DNA from: an uncultured Blautia sp.
GTDB taxonomy: Bacteria; Bacillota; Clostridia; Lachnospirales; Lachnospiraceae
NCBI GenBank assembly: GCA_900551075.1
Contig: URVB01000003.1
Location: 135,272 to 199,271 of the forward strand
Length of the DNA stretch: 64,000 nt
Reading direction: 5' to 3'
In this document: piece by piece, positions 54,972 through 63,138 of the stretch
Layout of the letters: the number at the start of each line of letters is the position of its first letter
How positions within the stretch are numbered: position 1 is the first letter of the stretch
Program-made: the position numbers and the translations under genes
The notes under the pieces: model-generated
What the model was told of the DNA's origin: nothing
Databases searched by the model: none
What the model saw: only the letters and a program-made list of their open reading frames with translations

Positions 54972-55364
54972 ATGAAGCAGAGGAAAGAAAAGTTTGATTT
55001 TAAGGCTTTCGGGCAAGCCATTAAAGCGGCAAGGAAAGCAAAGGGAATATCGCGCAATCAGTTAGCGGACACGCTGAACATTGCGCCGCGCTATATCGCG
55101 TCCATTAAGAACAGCGGACAGCACCCAAGTTTACAGATTTTATATGAGCTTGTAACCTTGCTTGATGTATTGGTAGACCAGTTCTTTTTCCCGGAACGGG
55201 AACAGGAGAAGTCCACCCGCCGCCGTCAGCTCGATACCATGCTTGACAGTATGAGCGAAAAGGATTTGAAAACCGTGTCCGCTACTGCCAAAGGCATAGA
55301 GGAAGCCAACGACGACACAACGGGGGGAATAAAGTTCCCTCGTTTTTGTCTTTATAGGGATTGA
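54972..55364 (+). CDS. XRE-family small regulator
   Basis: A 130-residue protein with helix-turn-helix (GISRNQLADTLNIAPRYIASIKNSGQHPS) near residues 24-52 and a charged tail. The start is uncertain: a good RBS (AAAGGAG) is followed by ATG at 54951 whose second codon is TAG; translation may start at TTG 54957, ATG 54966 or ATG 54972. It ends just before a terminator. Confidence 0.78.
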   Translation: MKQRKEKFDFKAFGQAIKAARKAKGISRNQLADTLNIAPRYIASIKNSGQHPSLQILYELVTLLDVLVDQFFFPEREQEKSTRRRQLDTMLDSMSEKDLKTVSATAKGIEEANDDTTGGIKFPRFCLYRD

Positions 55365-55367
55365 TTG

Positions 55368-55394
55368 AAACGTCGCAGATTGCGGCGTTTTTCT
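55368..55394 (+). terminator. Terminator after the XRE gene
   Basis: Stem AACGTCGCA / TGCGGCGTT followed by TTTCTTTT. Confidence 0.75.
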
Positions 55395-55574
55395 TTTGCA
55401 AAAGTCCGTCAATTTTGATGTTCCCGGTGTTGTAGGTAGTAGAGGGATAAGTTTCTTAGCAAGCATAGGAAAAGAGTACCCTTTTCCGTATCTTCGCCCT
55501 CTGCGCTGCGTCACGAACAAGACTTTTTTTAAAAAATTTGCGGCAGAGATTTCTCCCTGCCGCCTTTCTGTACT

Positions 55575-55952
55575 TTATGCAAAGATAACTTCCTTTTCAA
55601 CAATTTCCTTTGCACACGCTCGTATGTTATTCATTCTCTGCACCCATTCTAAGGCGCTTTCCGACTTTAACTGTTCTGTGATACCTTGTGACTGTTTCAT
55701 CTGTTCTGTGAGCCTTTCCATACGCTCTTGCGCTTGTGTATCAATGTCAGCAAGGTAAGTGTTCAGCCTGCCGCTTGTGAGCAGTGTTGTGTATGTACCT
55801 TTGCGGTATTCTTTCAGATACCATAAATGTCGCTGCCCCCATAAACCAATAGTCTGTTCTTTTTCGGCTGGTAAGGTAAGACAAGGAATATAATAATCTC
55901 CTTGCAGTTCATACCAAAGACCGTTGTTTTCATCATAAATATACTTGTCCAT
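55575..55952 (-). CDS. TnpV-like transposon-encoded protein
   Basis: A 125-residue relative of the protein at 43794: YDENNGLWYELQGDYYIPCL, LWYLKEYRKGTYTTLLTSG, and the end RMNNIRACAKEIVEKEV. Start ATG at 55952 nine bases after GGAGG. Function unknown; found near the ends of clostridial mobilizable elements. Confidence 0.84.
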   Translation of the reverse strand: MDKYIYDENNGLWYELQGDYYIPCLTLPAEKEQTIGLWGQRHLWYLKEYRKGTYTTLLTSGRLNTYLADIDTQAQERMERLTEQMKQSQGITEQLKSESALEWVQRMNNIRACAKEIVEKEVIFA

Positions 55953-56203
55953 TAAAAAATCCTCCATTATAATATGTTCGCACATACATTACAGTTCTTC
56001 GATTGCCACACTTTGTTATATCTTGTTATAAGATTTTCTTACCCTTGTATTTGCCCTTATAAGCAGTCAGGGAAAGAGTAAACTTGTGTGAAATCATATA
56101 AAGGGATAAGGCGAACACATTGCGATAAATCCTTTATTTTCAAGGCTTTTGGAGGATTTTATTGATAACCTATAGCCTCTGTTAAGAGGTCATAATTTAC
56201 TGT

Positions 56204-56220
56204 AATTCAAATTCCGGTTT
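56204..56220 (+). repeat. Putative att repeat, right end of island B
   Basis: AATTCAAATTCCGGTTT; partner of 48453-48469. The region before it (56040-56200) shares the words TTGCCCTTAT and TATTTTCAAGG with sequences at 48500-48560 and 60340-60450, as integrase arm sites might. Confidence 0.58.
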
Positions 56221-56461
56221 GTTGATTAGAGTGGTGGCGGGTAGCGAATTGATATTTTCCTTGTTAATTTTCTATATACATGATGCTAGCACCATGTAAT
56301 TAGGGAAAAAATCGGAATTTTGTGACTGGCTCTATTTTGGCTCTAAAAGTTTTCAAAACAGTAAAAATGTAGTGATAAATTAGATAATATGATGAAAAAT
56401 CAGCAGGAAAATCAAGCAAAAACACTCTGATATTATTTCCAAGAGCTCGTGAGGGTGGCAG
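56210..56461 (+). repeat. 252-bp perfect direct repeat, copy 1
   Basis: Identical to 60508-60759. It begins in the island B att repeat and ends in a tuf-end-like GTGAGGGTGGCAG. No gene inside. Confidence 0.93.
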
Positions 56462-56845
56462 AATGAAATCATTTTTGAGGCGGAAAAGGAACGCAGTGCG
56501 TGGGAACTTGAGCGTGACGACCTAAAAGGGCTTGCAAGGCTTACCAAGAAAAGCAAACTGCAAAGCAGGATTGACCGCAAGAATGAGGAGATTGACATTC
56601 TGAAAATTGGATTATCCGGCATTGTCAAAAAATATGGGTATCAGAATGTGCAGGAGTTTAACAGGACTTTCCACAAATCTTACAGTGCCTATGCAGCGTA
56701 TAGGGAACAAGAGGCTGACTGGGAAAAAAGCTATGGAGTAAAGGTACAAAAAGATACCTTGCAGGAAAAAATACAAAATTATAAAAAGAAAATGCATCAG
56801 CCAAGCGAGCAAATACTAAGGCAAAAGGATAGAGGGGCAAGATAA
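56462..56845 (+). pseudogene. C-terminal fragment of a mobilization protein
   Basis: An open frame of about 127 codons without its own start, entering directly from the repeat: NEIIFEAEKERSAWELERDD, coiled coil, then KKYGYQNVQEFNRTFHKSYS and a basic end. The pattern of a long coiled coil with a YGYQNVQEF-type segment parallels the collapsed relaxase (DGYPDVQAFMRTFREM at 51834). The N-terminal catalytic domain is missing. Confidence 0.68.
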
Positions 56846-56890
56846 TAAATTGTCCCTCTTTATAGTATGTTGTGTAGAAAATATACTATC

Positions 56891-57352
56891 TCAAATATAA
56901 AGTGTATAATCATTTCCTTTGTGCGCTTTATATTCTATATCGGAATGGAAATAGTTTGCGGAGTTATCAAGAATTTTTCCAAGTGAAACTTTTGTCATTT
57001 CAGTACAGTCACTTCGCATTAAGGCTTCTGATATCTCACAGAATAAGGCTTCGCTATTTTCGTGCATATCACTTGTGGGAACGCCGTCAATATAGTCCAT
57101 TTCCAATAACAGATACCACGTTTTTCTGTCACAGCGAATACCCACCATTCGTTTTACCTCTGCTGTAATATGTGTTTCTTCAAAAAATTCCCGCACAGCG
57201 GCCTCCTCCGGCAGCTCGTTTTCATGACAAAATCCTCCGGGAATCAACAGTTTTCCATTTGCCCCGCCATATGTATGTCTTACAAGCAGAACCTTATTTT
57301 CTTTTCTGACAATACAGCCTACTGAAAAATTGTAATTATCATCCATATCCAT
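56891..57352 (-). CDS. Nudix hydrolase
   Basis: A 153-residue pyrophosphohydrolase. The Nudix box is intact: GGFCHENELPEEAAVREFFE continuing to ETHI, near residues 39-62, with the REF-EE metal ligands. It may clear damaged nucleotides or nucleotide sugars. Its start overlaps the HAD gene by 14 bases, so the two are expressed together. Confidence 0.88.
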   Translation of the reverse strand: MDMDDNYNFSVGCIVRKENKVLLVRHTYGGANGKLLIPGGFCHENELPEEAAVREFFEETHITAEVKRMVGIRCDRKTWYLLLEMDYIDGVPTSDMHENSEALFCEISEALMRSDCTEMTKVSLGKILDNSANYFHSDIEYKAHKGNDYTLYI

Positions 57353-57953
57353 GTCCTCCTCGCATCAATTTTTTTAGAATACTATCCAGTTCCTGAAAGT
57401 TATTTACAACATTACCAGCATACGCTTCGTGATCCCTGTTAAACAAAACTGTATTTATTCCTACATTTTGTGCTGCATTCAGGTTTTGGACGCTGTTGTC
57501 AACCAAAATACATTCCTGTGGACAACATTGTATATACCCGATTGCGTAATCGAAAATCCGGCTTTCCGGCTTTCGCATATGAATCTCTCCGCTGACAATA
57601 TACCCTTTGAAATATTTCTGAATCCCATGCAATTCCAATAAGTACCTGCTCCATTCTTTCACATCATTTGATAGCAGTACAAAATCATATTGCTTATAAT
57701 TGTGTTCCGCAAACTGCACAAAATCCTTGTCAAAAGTCAAATAATTCGTCAGATAATCCCGCATTGCTTCGGTTGGATCGGGATAACCTAACAGGAAAAG
57801 AAATTCATCAGAACTTAGGTACCCATTTCCGGCTTTTGTGAATAAACAGTCCTCACGAAATGCCTTTGTGAGCCGGTCATGTTCCTTTCTGTCAAAATGC
57901 TCAAATGTATATGGAATAAAATATCCTTTACTTTCTTTTATGATAACACCATA
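57339..57953 (-). pseudogene. HAD-family hydrolase lacking its N-terminus
   Basis: The open frame runs from the stop of the methyltransferase (57954) to 57339. It begins YGVIIKESKGYFIPYTFEHF, which is HAD motif I without the start and the first Asp; later YDFVLLSNDV (motif II), RKPESRIFDYAI (motif III Lys) and ECILVDNSVQN (motif IV) are intact. A start at 57764 would drop 63 more residues and the nucleophile region. It is in the same frame as the methyltransferase, with only TGA between them (..TSD, stop, YGVII..). Confidence 0.72.
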
Positions 57954-59096
57954 TCAATCAGAAGTATCTGCTTCTTTTCCGACCTTTTTTCCATAAGAAA
58001 TCATTTGTCCTTTCATAAATGTGTATCCGGCATCGGGATTGTCTGAAAAGAATTTCGCAATTCTAATATTTCGATTGCAGTAATCCTCGGCTTCTTTACG
58101 GGACAAGCCATGCGTCAGCAAATGGAGGATCAGTTTGTCTCTCTCCTCATTGCTAATGCCGGAAGTCCAATCATTATATGCAATAAAATCGCTTTTTGCT
58201 TCATCATAATTTACAGACTGTGTAGTAACAAACTCTACTTTGTCATTCATCCTCACATCAACATCAATGAGTCCCAATTTCTGCATCATATGTGCAGTCC
58301 TGATAGCAACTGCATAATCCCGTCCCTGCATTGTAAGTTCAGTCCGCCACTTTTTTTCCAGCCCGTCATGTCTGCATAACTCCTGATAGTCCATGCCGTC
58401 AATGTAAAGCCCGCAGCATTCAAATTCCCTGTTAGCATCGATACAGACCACATACCCATCAGGTTTTGCAAAGGTGATCATTTTCTGTATAAATGCTGCC
58501 GGATTGTCCAAATGTCGGAGAACCGCCTGACATATTACAAAATCATACTGGTTTTCGGCTGAATGATCAAAAACATTTTTGCAAAGAAAAGTTGCTTCCA
58601 TTTTTTGGTGATTAAAAAGAGTTTCCCCTTCTTTAATTAAGTCCTCGGCGAAATCAATTCCTGTATAAGTGCTTCCTGTGGGCAGGTATGGAAGTAATAA
58701 CAATCCTAAAAATCCATATCCACATCCGCAGTCTAATACAGAAATAGGTTTATCAATCTTCCAAACCTGCGAAATAAGAAACCTTGCATAATCATCGTTC
58801 CAATAACCTTTTCGTGTTCGTAAAAGGTATTCCAGTTTCTGATTCCAAAAATTCTTTGTGGCTGTTTTTTCCGGAATATACATTTCTCCATCAAGTGGTT
58901 TTAACCCTAAGATCTGGTCTGTTGACACCGAAAAATAATCTGACAATAATGGAAGAATGGTAATGTCTGGCATACTCAATCCCGTTTCCCATTTGCTGAT
59001 CGTTTGAAACGATACGCCAATACAATCTGCTAGTTCTTGTTGCGTCACCCTGTTTTTCTTACGCAGGTCGGCAATTCGCAATGATATCTTGCTCAT
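57954..59096 (-). CDS. HTH-methyltransferase fusion protein
   Basis: A 380-residue protein. Residues 1-65 are an XRE helix-turn-helix (RVTQQELADCIGVSFQTISKWETGLSMPD); residues about 95-230 are a class I SAM-dependent methyltransferase (motif I VLDCGCGYGFLGLLL, then TGIDFAEDLI, and CQAVLRHLDNP). The C-terminal 150 residues are unassigned. Start ATG at 59096 with AGGAGG upstream. The architecture suggests a regulator whose activity depends on SAM or a methyl acceptor. It is divergent from the ToxN module. Confidence 0.87.
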   Translation of the reverse strand: MSKISLRIADLRKKNRVTQQELADCIGVSFQTISKWETGLSMPDITILPLLSDYFSVSTDQILGLKPLDGEMYIPEKTATKNFWNQKLEYLLRTRKGYWNDDYARFLISQVWKIDKPISVLDCGCGYGFLGLLLLPYLPTGSTYTGIDFAEDLIKEGETLFNHQKMEATFLCKNVFDHSAENQYDFVICQAVLRHLDNPAAFIQKMITFAKPDGYVVCIDANREFECCGLYIDGMDYQELCRHDGLEKKWRTELTMQGRDYAVAIRTAHMMQKLGLIDVDVRMNDKVEFVTTQSVNYDEAKSDFIAYNDWTSGISNEERDKLILHLLTHGLSRKEAEDYCNRNIRIAKFFSDNPDAGYTFMKGQMISYGKKVGKEADTSD

Positions 59097-59284
59097 ATGT
59101 AAGATTCCTCCTGTCATAAATACGATATTTTATATGTATACCATTTTATTTAAATTATATCAGACATTAAAAATTTTGTATTCCCATAAAACAGAGAATA
59201 TTTTCGCTTGTCGGGAGAAATATGTAATTTTATCATTATTTTTGAGGATGCATAAACCAAGCAAATAAAAAATATTTGAAAGGG

Positions 59285-59416
59285 TTGACTATTTTGAGTA
59301 ATGTGGTATTATACTATTAGTGGTGAGTCCTACCCCAAAGTGGACTGCTAAAAGCGTTAGCAACTCTAATGGAGTTACTACACAAATGGCTATGTGGAAA
59401 CGCATAGCCATTTTTT
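59285..59416 (+). ncRNA. Antitoxin RNA (ToxI-like) with promoter and terminator
   Basis: A promoter (TTGACT at 59285, TATTAT at 59307) leads to two repeat units 36 bases apart, each with a short stem (AGTCC/GGACT at 59326-59346; AACTC/GAGTT at 59362-59376) followed by a CTA-A-rich single-stranded stretch. A strong terminator (AATGGCTATG / CATAGCCATT, 59385-59416) ends the repeats 12 bases before the toxin gene. This is the order of type III modules, in which the terminator sets the RNA-to-toxin ratio. Confidence 0.75.
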
Positions 59417-59428
59417 ACGAGGAGAGAT

Positions 59429-59965
59429 ATGCAGACAGATTTTAAATTATACAAGGTGGATATGAAATATATCCGCAATTTACATAATATAGATGATAAA
59501 GTGCTTTCTGTTTCGCCGCAAACGAAAAAAGATAACAGGGTTTTCGTTGGAATTGTTATTATTTGTGGTATTCATAAATATTGCATACCGCTTTCATCCC
59601 CAAAGGAAAAGCATAAAAAGATGAAAAACTCTATGGATTTTTCAAAGATTGAAGTAAATGGGAAATTATTAGGTGTTTTGAATTTTAATCTGATGATACC
59701 TGTTGAAGAAGAACAATTACAGTCTGTTGATACCGCCATTTTTAAGAGAGATCGGGAAAACATCAAATATTATAAACGATTGTGTTCCCAAGAATTAGAA
59801 TGGTGTCAGACCAACAATGAAGTGATTTGTAATAAGGCAAATGTTTTGTACAAAAAGTACATCTCCAATGAGCCATTTACAGGTAGAAACCGCTGTCTGA
59901 ATTTTCCCAAATTAGAAACAGAATGCGAGAAATATAATTCAAAAATAAAGAGAGGCACAAACTGA
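59429..59965 (+). CDS. ToxN/AbiQ-family endoribonuclease toxin (type III)
   Basis: A 178-residue toxin of the ToxN/AbiQ family: FKLYKVDMKYIRNLHNIDDKV at the N-terminus, RVFVGIVIICGIHKYCIPLSSPKEKHKKM (read in parts: RVFVGIVI, YCIPLSSPK) and MDFSKIE. These toxins cut RNA and are held inactive by an antitoxin RNA with tandem repeats, here just upstream. Type III systems act in phage abortive infection and plasmid stability. Start at 59429 with GAGGAGAG. Confidence 0.88.
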   Translation: MQTDFKLYKVDMKYIRNLHNIDDKVLSVSPQTKKDNRVFVGIVIICGIHKYCIPLSSPKEKHKKMKNSMDFSKIEVNGKLLGVLNFNLMIPVEEEQLQSVDTAIFKRDRENIKYYKRLCSQELEWCQTNNEVICNKANVLYKKYISNEPFTGRNRCLNFPKLETECEKYNSKIKRGTN

Positions 59966-59982
59966 ACCTTTCTTTATAGGCG

Positions 59983-60222
59983 TTACCACAATTCTAAAGA
60001 ATCTTCTGCATCTACCCACATCAGCAGATTACCGTCAAGTGCCAATCGTGCATATTCAAGCGGTTCGTCTATTGCCAAGGCATCTAAAGCACATTGAGAG
60101 CAAGGAGTAGTCTGTAATCCATCTTCCGCTACATTACAGTCAATCCGAAGAAGATACCCGTCAAAGGTGGTTATATCAACACTGTTGTGGTACATATTGT
60201 ATTCTGCATATATGAATCTCAT
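59983..60222 (-). CDS. DUF6061-like small protein
   Basis: A 79-residue acidic protein (MRFIYAEYNMYHNSVDITTF.., ending DAEDSLELW) that resembles the DUF6061 proteins I know from clostridial mobile elements. No function known. It converges with toxN, their stops being 17 bases apart. The gap from here to 60507 is AT-rich with the words TTGCCCTTATG and ATTTTCAAGG and shows no other gene. Confidence 0.65.
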   Translation of the reverse strand: MRFIYAEYNMYHNSVDITTFDGYLLRIDCNVAEDGLQTTPCSQCALDALAIDEPLEYARLALDGNLLMWVDAEDSLELW

Positions 60223-60507
60223 ATCTTATTTGTCCTTTCTTTGCCGACTGAATTTTTGGAGAAATTTAAGAAAGCATTTCAATCAGTTCTTTTCGCCTAA
60301 TTTATTTCATGTTATAATTTGTTACAGGTTTTTCTTTCCCTTATTTTTGCCCTTATGAAAGTCCGTAACATGAGGGAAAAGAATATAACGCAAGGGAAAG
60401 TCTAAGGGCAAACTCACTTGCTATAAATTTAGCATTTTCAAGGGTTTGCGGACTTTTTGAAGATAAGATATAACAGTTATTAAATGCTATAAAAAATGTC
60501 TTATCAG

Positions 60508-60759
60508 AATTCCGGTTTGTTGATTAGAGTGGTGGCGGGTAGCGAATTGATATTTTCCTTGTTAATTTTCTATATACATGATGCTAGCACCATGTAATTA
60601 GGGAAAAAATCGGAATTTTGTGACTGGCTCTATTTTGGCTCTAAAAGTTTTCAAAACAGTAAAAATGTAGTGATAAATTAGATAATATGATGAAAAATCA
60701 GCAGGAAAATCAAGCAAAAACACTCTGATATTATTTCCAAGAGCTCGTGAGGGTGGCAG
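60508..60759 (+). repeat. 252-bp perfect direct repeat, copy 2
   Basis: Identical to 56210-56461, 4298 bases away. No gene inside. Confidence 0.93.
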
Positions 60760-60802
60760 GACTGCTGGGTCTGGCGGAGTTACTACGATTGTACTGGAAT
60801 AG
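60746..60802 (+). repeat. EF-Tu C-terminus mimic (diverged att site)
   Basis: Reads REGGRTAGSGGVTTIVLE followed by TAG, a diverged copy of the last codons of tuf. It matches the island A sites in position pattern, and starts inside the 252-bp repeat. At the first repeat copy the tuf-like part is cut after GAGGGTGGCAG. Confidence 0.72.
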
Positions 60803-60846
60803 ACCATATGTTCCGACTGTTCAAAAAAGTAAAGGAGATGCAAATT

Positions 60847-61053
60847 TTGACGTCTGATTACAGAGAAGCAAGCGCTATATTAAGAAAGACAGCCACTGTA
60901 TTGCAAATTGGTGAAAGCGTCTTAGATAAAACAATATGGGATAATAAGGAACTTGCAGGGCAGGGTTATATTACAATGGCGGGACGTATTCCAAGGGCAT
61001 TTGGGGCAAAGAAAATGTACGGTTATGAGTTATCAATAAGCCAGAGAGAGTGA
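60847..61053 (+). CDS. Small excisionase-like protein
   Basis: A 68-residue protein with a helix-turn-helix pattern (REASAILRKTATVLQIGESV) and an end (AGRIPRAFGAKKMYGY) like that of the Xis-like protein at 33331 (GKIPRLYWNTKFYGY). Start is probably TTG 60847, nine bases after AAAGGAG. It is followed five bases later by the start of a decayed integrase, the same order as in island A. Confidence 0.72.
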   Translation: MTSDYREASAILRKTATVLQIGESVLDKTIWDNKELAGQGYITMAGRIPRAFGAKKMYGYELSISQRE

Positions 61054-61057
61054 CATT

Positions 61058-61596
61058 ATGGCATACAGAGAGAAAGACACAAAAAAGTAGTCTGCGCAAT
61101 GGTTTGAAACAACCGCTAAGGAGAGAAAAAAGCGGAGAAAGAGAGGATTTGAAACAAAAAGAGCAGCATTATAGTATGAACGTCAAAAGAAGCTGAACAG
61201 TAGCCGAAGCATGGATATGAAGTTGAGTAAGTTCATGGAAGTTTATTTTGAGGATAAGCAGAATGAATTGAAAGACCGAATCATGAAGTATATAAGGTAT
61301 ATGATGGAGCAACACATTATTCCGTATTTTGGCGAACAGATGTTGAGTGAGATTACCGCTTCACAAATTATACAGTGGCAGAACAAAATGCAGTCAAAGG
61401 GATTTTCGGAATGCTATTTACGAATGATACAAAATCAGTTGACCAGTTTGTTTACCCATGCGTCACGCATTTATGATTTACACACAAATTCATATAAGAA
61501 AGTAAACCGTATGGGAAATTCCGATTCCGGGAGTTTGGACTTTTGGACAACAGAGGTATATCAGAGATTTATTCAGACGATAGAGTCGGAAAGCGG
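61058..61596 (+). pseudogene. Tyrosine integrase, truncated and with two in-frame TAG codons
   Basis: Begins MAYREKDTKK; TAG at 61088 stands before SAQWFET, and another TAG at 61172 before YERQKKLN. The later open part matches the N-terminal and core-binding domains of the island A integrase (for example MQSKGFSECYLRMIQNQLTSLFTHASRIYDL against the 33900 region). After FIQTIESE the frame joins the oriT region, so the whole catalytic domain is deleted. Confidence 0.8.
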
Positions 61597-61650
61597 CAGG
61601 GCGCAAAACCTGCTTGCAGGCTGCATTTTTGATAGGCTTGCCTGTCAAAT

Positions 61651-61685
61651 GTGCTTTTGCGTTTCTTTCGGGAAAGCAACAAAGC
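61651..61685 (+). other. Candidate oriT upstream of the second MobV gene
   Basis: Matches 42379-42413 at 33 of 35 positions, including CTTTCGGGAAAG. It is 72 bases before the relaxase start. Confidence 0.6.
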
Positions 61686-61756
61686 CTTGCTCCTGTCGGC
61701 GCAATAAAAAATAGAGAGTGTGGAGGATATGCCTATTGGAAAGGACAATCAGCGGC

Positions 61757-62611
61757 ATGCTGGGGAAAGGTTCGGTCAATCACAATACCAGAGCCTTTAG
61801 CACAAAGAGCGGAGAAAAGGAACGAAGCCGGGATAACGTGGAATTTTGCCACTCGGATATAAAAGAGGTTTATTATACTTTTTTTGATGAAGCATTGAAA
61901 CGCTACAACGCAAAACAGAAACGGAGTGACCGAAAGATCGATGATTACTATGAGAAGATACGTCGGGGAAAGCAGGAGAAATTATTCCATGAGGTAATCT
62001 TCCAAATCGGCAATAAAGATGATATGAATGTACAGAGCAATGAGGGGCAGTTGACGAAAGATACTTTATGTGAGTTCATGGAGCAGTTTAAGAAAAGAAA
62101 TCCTAACTTGTATGTATTTTCAAGCCATATGCACATGGACGGGCAGACGCCGCATCTCCACATTGATTTTATCCCCTATGCTACGGGGAGTAAGAGGGGA
62201 TTGGATACAAGGGTATTCCTCAAACAGGCATTTGCGGCTCACGGCTTTAAGGGCGGCACAAGGAGCGATACGAAATTAAGCCAGCGGGTAGCACGTGAGA
62301 AAGAACAGCTTGCCGCCGTTATGCGGTGTCATGGTATTGAGTGGGAGCAAAAAGGAACACATGAGAAACATTTATCCGTCTTGGATTTTGAGAAGAAAGA
62401 ACGGACAAAGGAAGTTACAGAATTGGAGCAGATACGCAAAGAGGGCCAAGCGATCCGGCAGAAAGCGTCTGAACTCTCCGCAACAAATGTCTTACTGAAA
62501 GAGCAGGCGGAAACTCTGGCAGAGGATAAGGAGAAGCTGTTGTCTGACAATTCAGAATTGAAAAAACAGCAGAAAAAACAGTAGAAAAAACTACAACAGG
62601 AAATCAACTAA
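61757..62611 (+). pseudogene. MobV-family relaxase, C-terminally truncated
   Basis: MLGKGSVNHNTRAFSTKSGE start, then HMHMDGQTPHLHIDFIPYAT with the metal-binding His residues; 275 residues up to a TAG at 62582. Eight further codons (KKLQQEIN) lead to TAA. The long C-terminal coiled coil found in the relaxase at 42487 is missing; the DNA after it instead matches the tail of the small gene at 46506. The catalytic domain is whole, so nicking activity could remain. Confidence 0.8.
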
Positions 62612-62784
62612 ATGGTATAGTCTAAAGCAGAATGACCGGAAAGGAAAGAAGTGGAAACCGGAGAAAGCGTTGGAGCGATAATAAATGTTGGGTGCGGCGG
62701 TTGCTGCACCCTGTATTTTAAGGTTGAACGTAGAGAGTAAGAGAGATATAATCAAAACGTGAGAGATATAGACAAATCAGACGT

Positions 62785-63110
62785 TTGAGGGGAAAAATAA
62801 ATGTAATTTGGATGTATAAATTTAATGGATGCGGAAATAGTTGTGTGATACTTATTCCGAATACTAGATATGCAGTCAAAAATAAAGCGGCTTCTGATCC
62901 GGCGTACAATACAGTGATGGTGATTATTGAACAGGCGGGCAGATATGCTTGTATTGTCTTTATGTGGCTGCCGCTGTTGTGCCGGCAATCCCACCGACTT
63001 GTATTTTTCTGTTGTCAGGTTTGCTCCTGCACCATAGGCTTTTAGTGATAAGAGCAGTTTTGTTTGGGATAGGGCATATTCATATCACAGTCAAGCAGTA
63101 ATCTTCTATG
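62785..63110 (+). pseudogene. Remnant of a small membrane protein
   Basis: A frame from 62785 (KINVIWMYKFNGCGNSC.. to CIVFMWLPLL) and a second frame from about 62970 (VPAIPPTCIFLLSGLLLHH.. FGIGHIHITVKQ) together look like one membrane protein broken by a frameshift. Family unknown. This is all that is visible between the relaxase and the methyltransferase gene. Confidence 0.4.
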
Positions 63111-63138
63111 TGAATCAGGTTTTAATGGAGGGAAGTTT

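Larger units (their letters stand above)
48453..56220 (+). mobile_element. Island B: Tn916-like integrase island with efflux genes
   Basis: Flanked by 17-base direct repeats matching at 16 positions (AATTCAAATTCCG-A/G-TTT at 48453 and 56204). The integrase gene is next to the left repeat and points outward; Xis, cI-like regulator, a collapsed relaxase, KTR protein, membrane protein, MFS and TetR genes, an XRE regulator and TnpV follow. It looks like an ICE-derived island that has lost its conjugation genes. The boundaries are inferred from the repeat pair. Confidence 0.62.
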
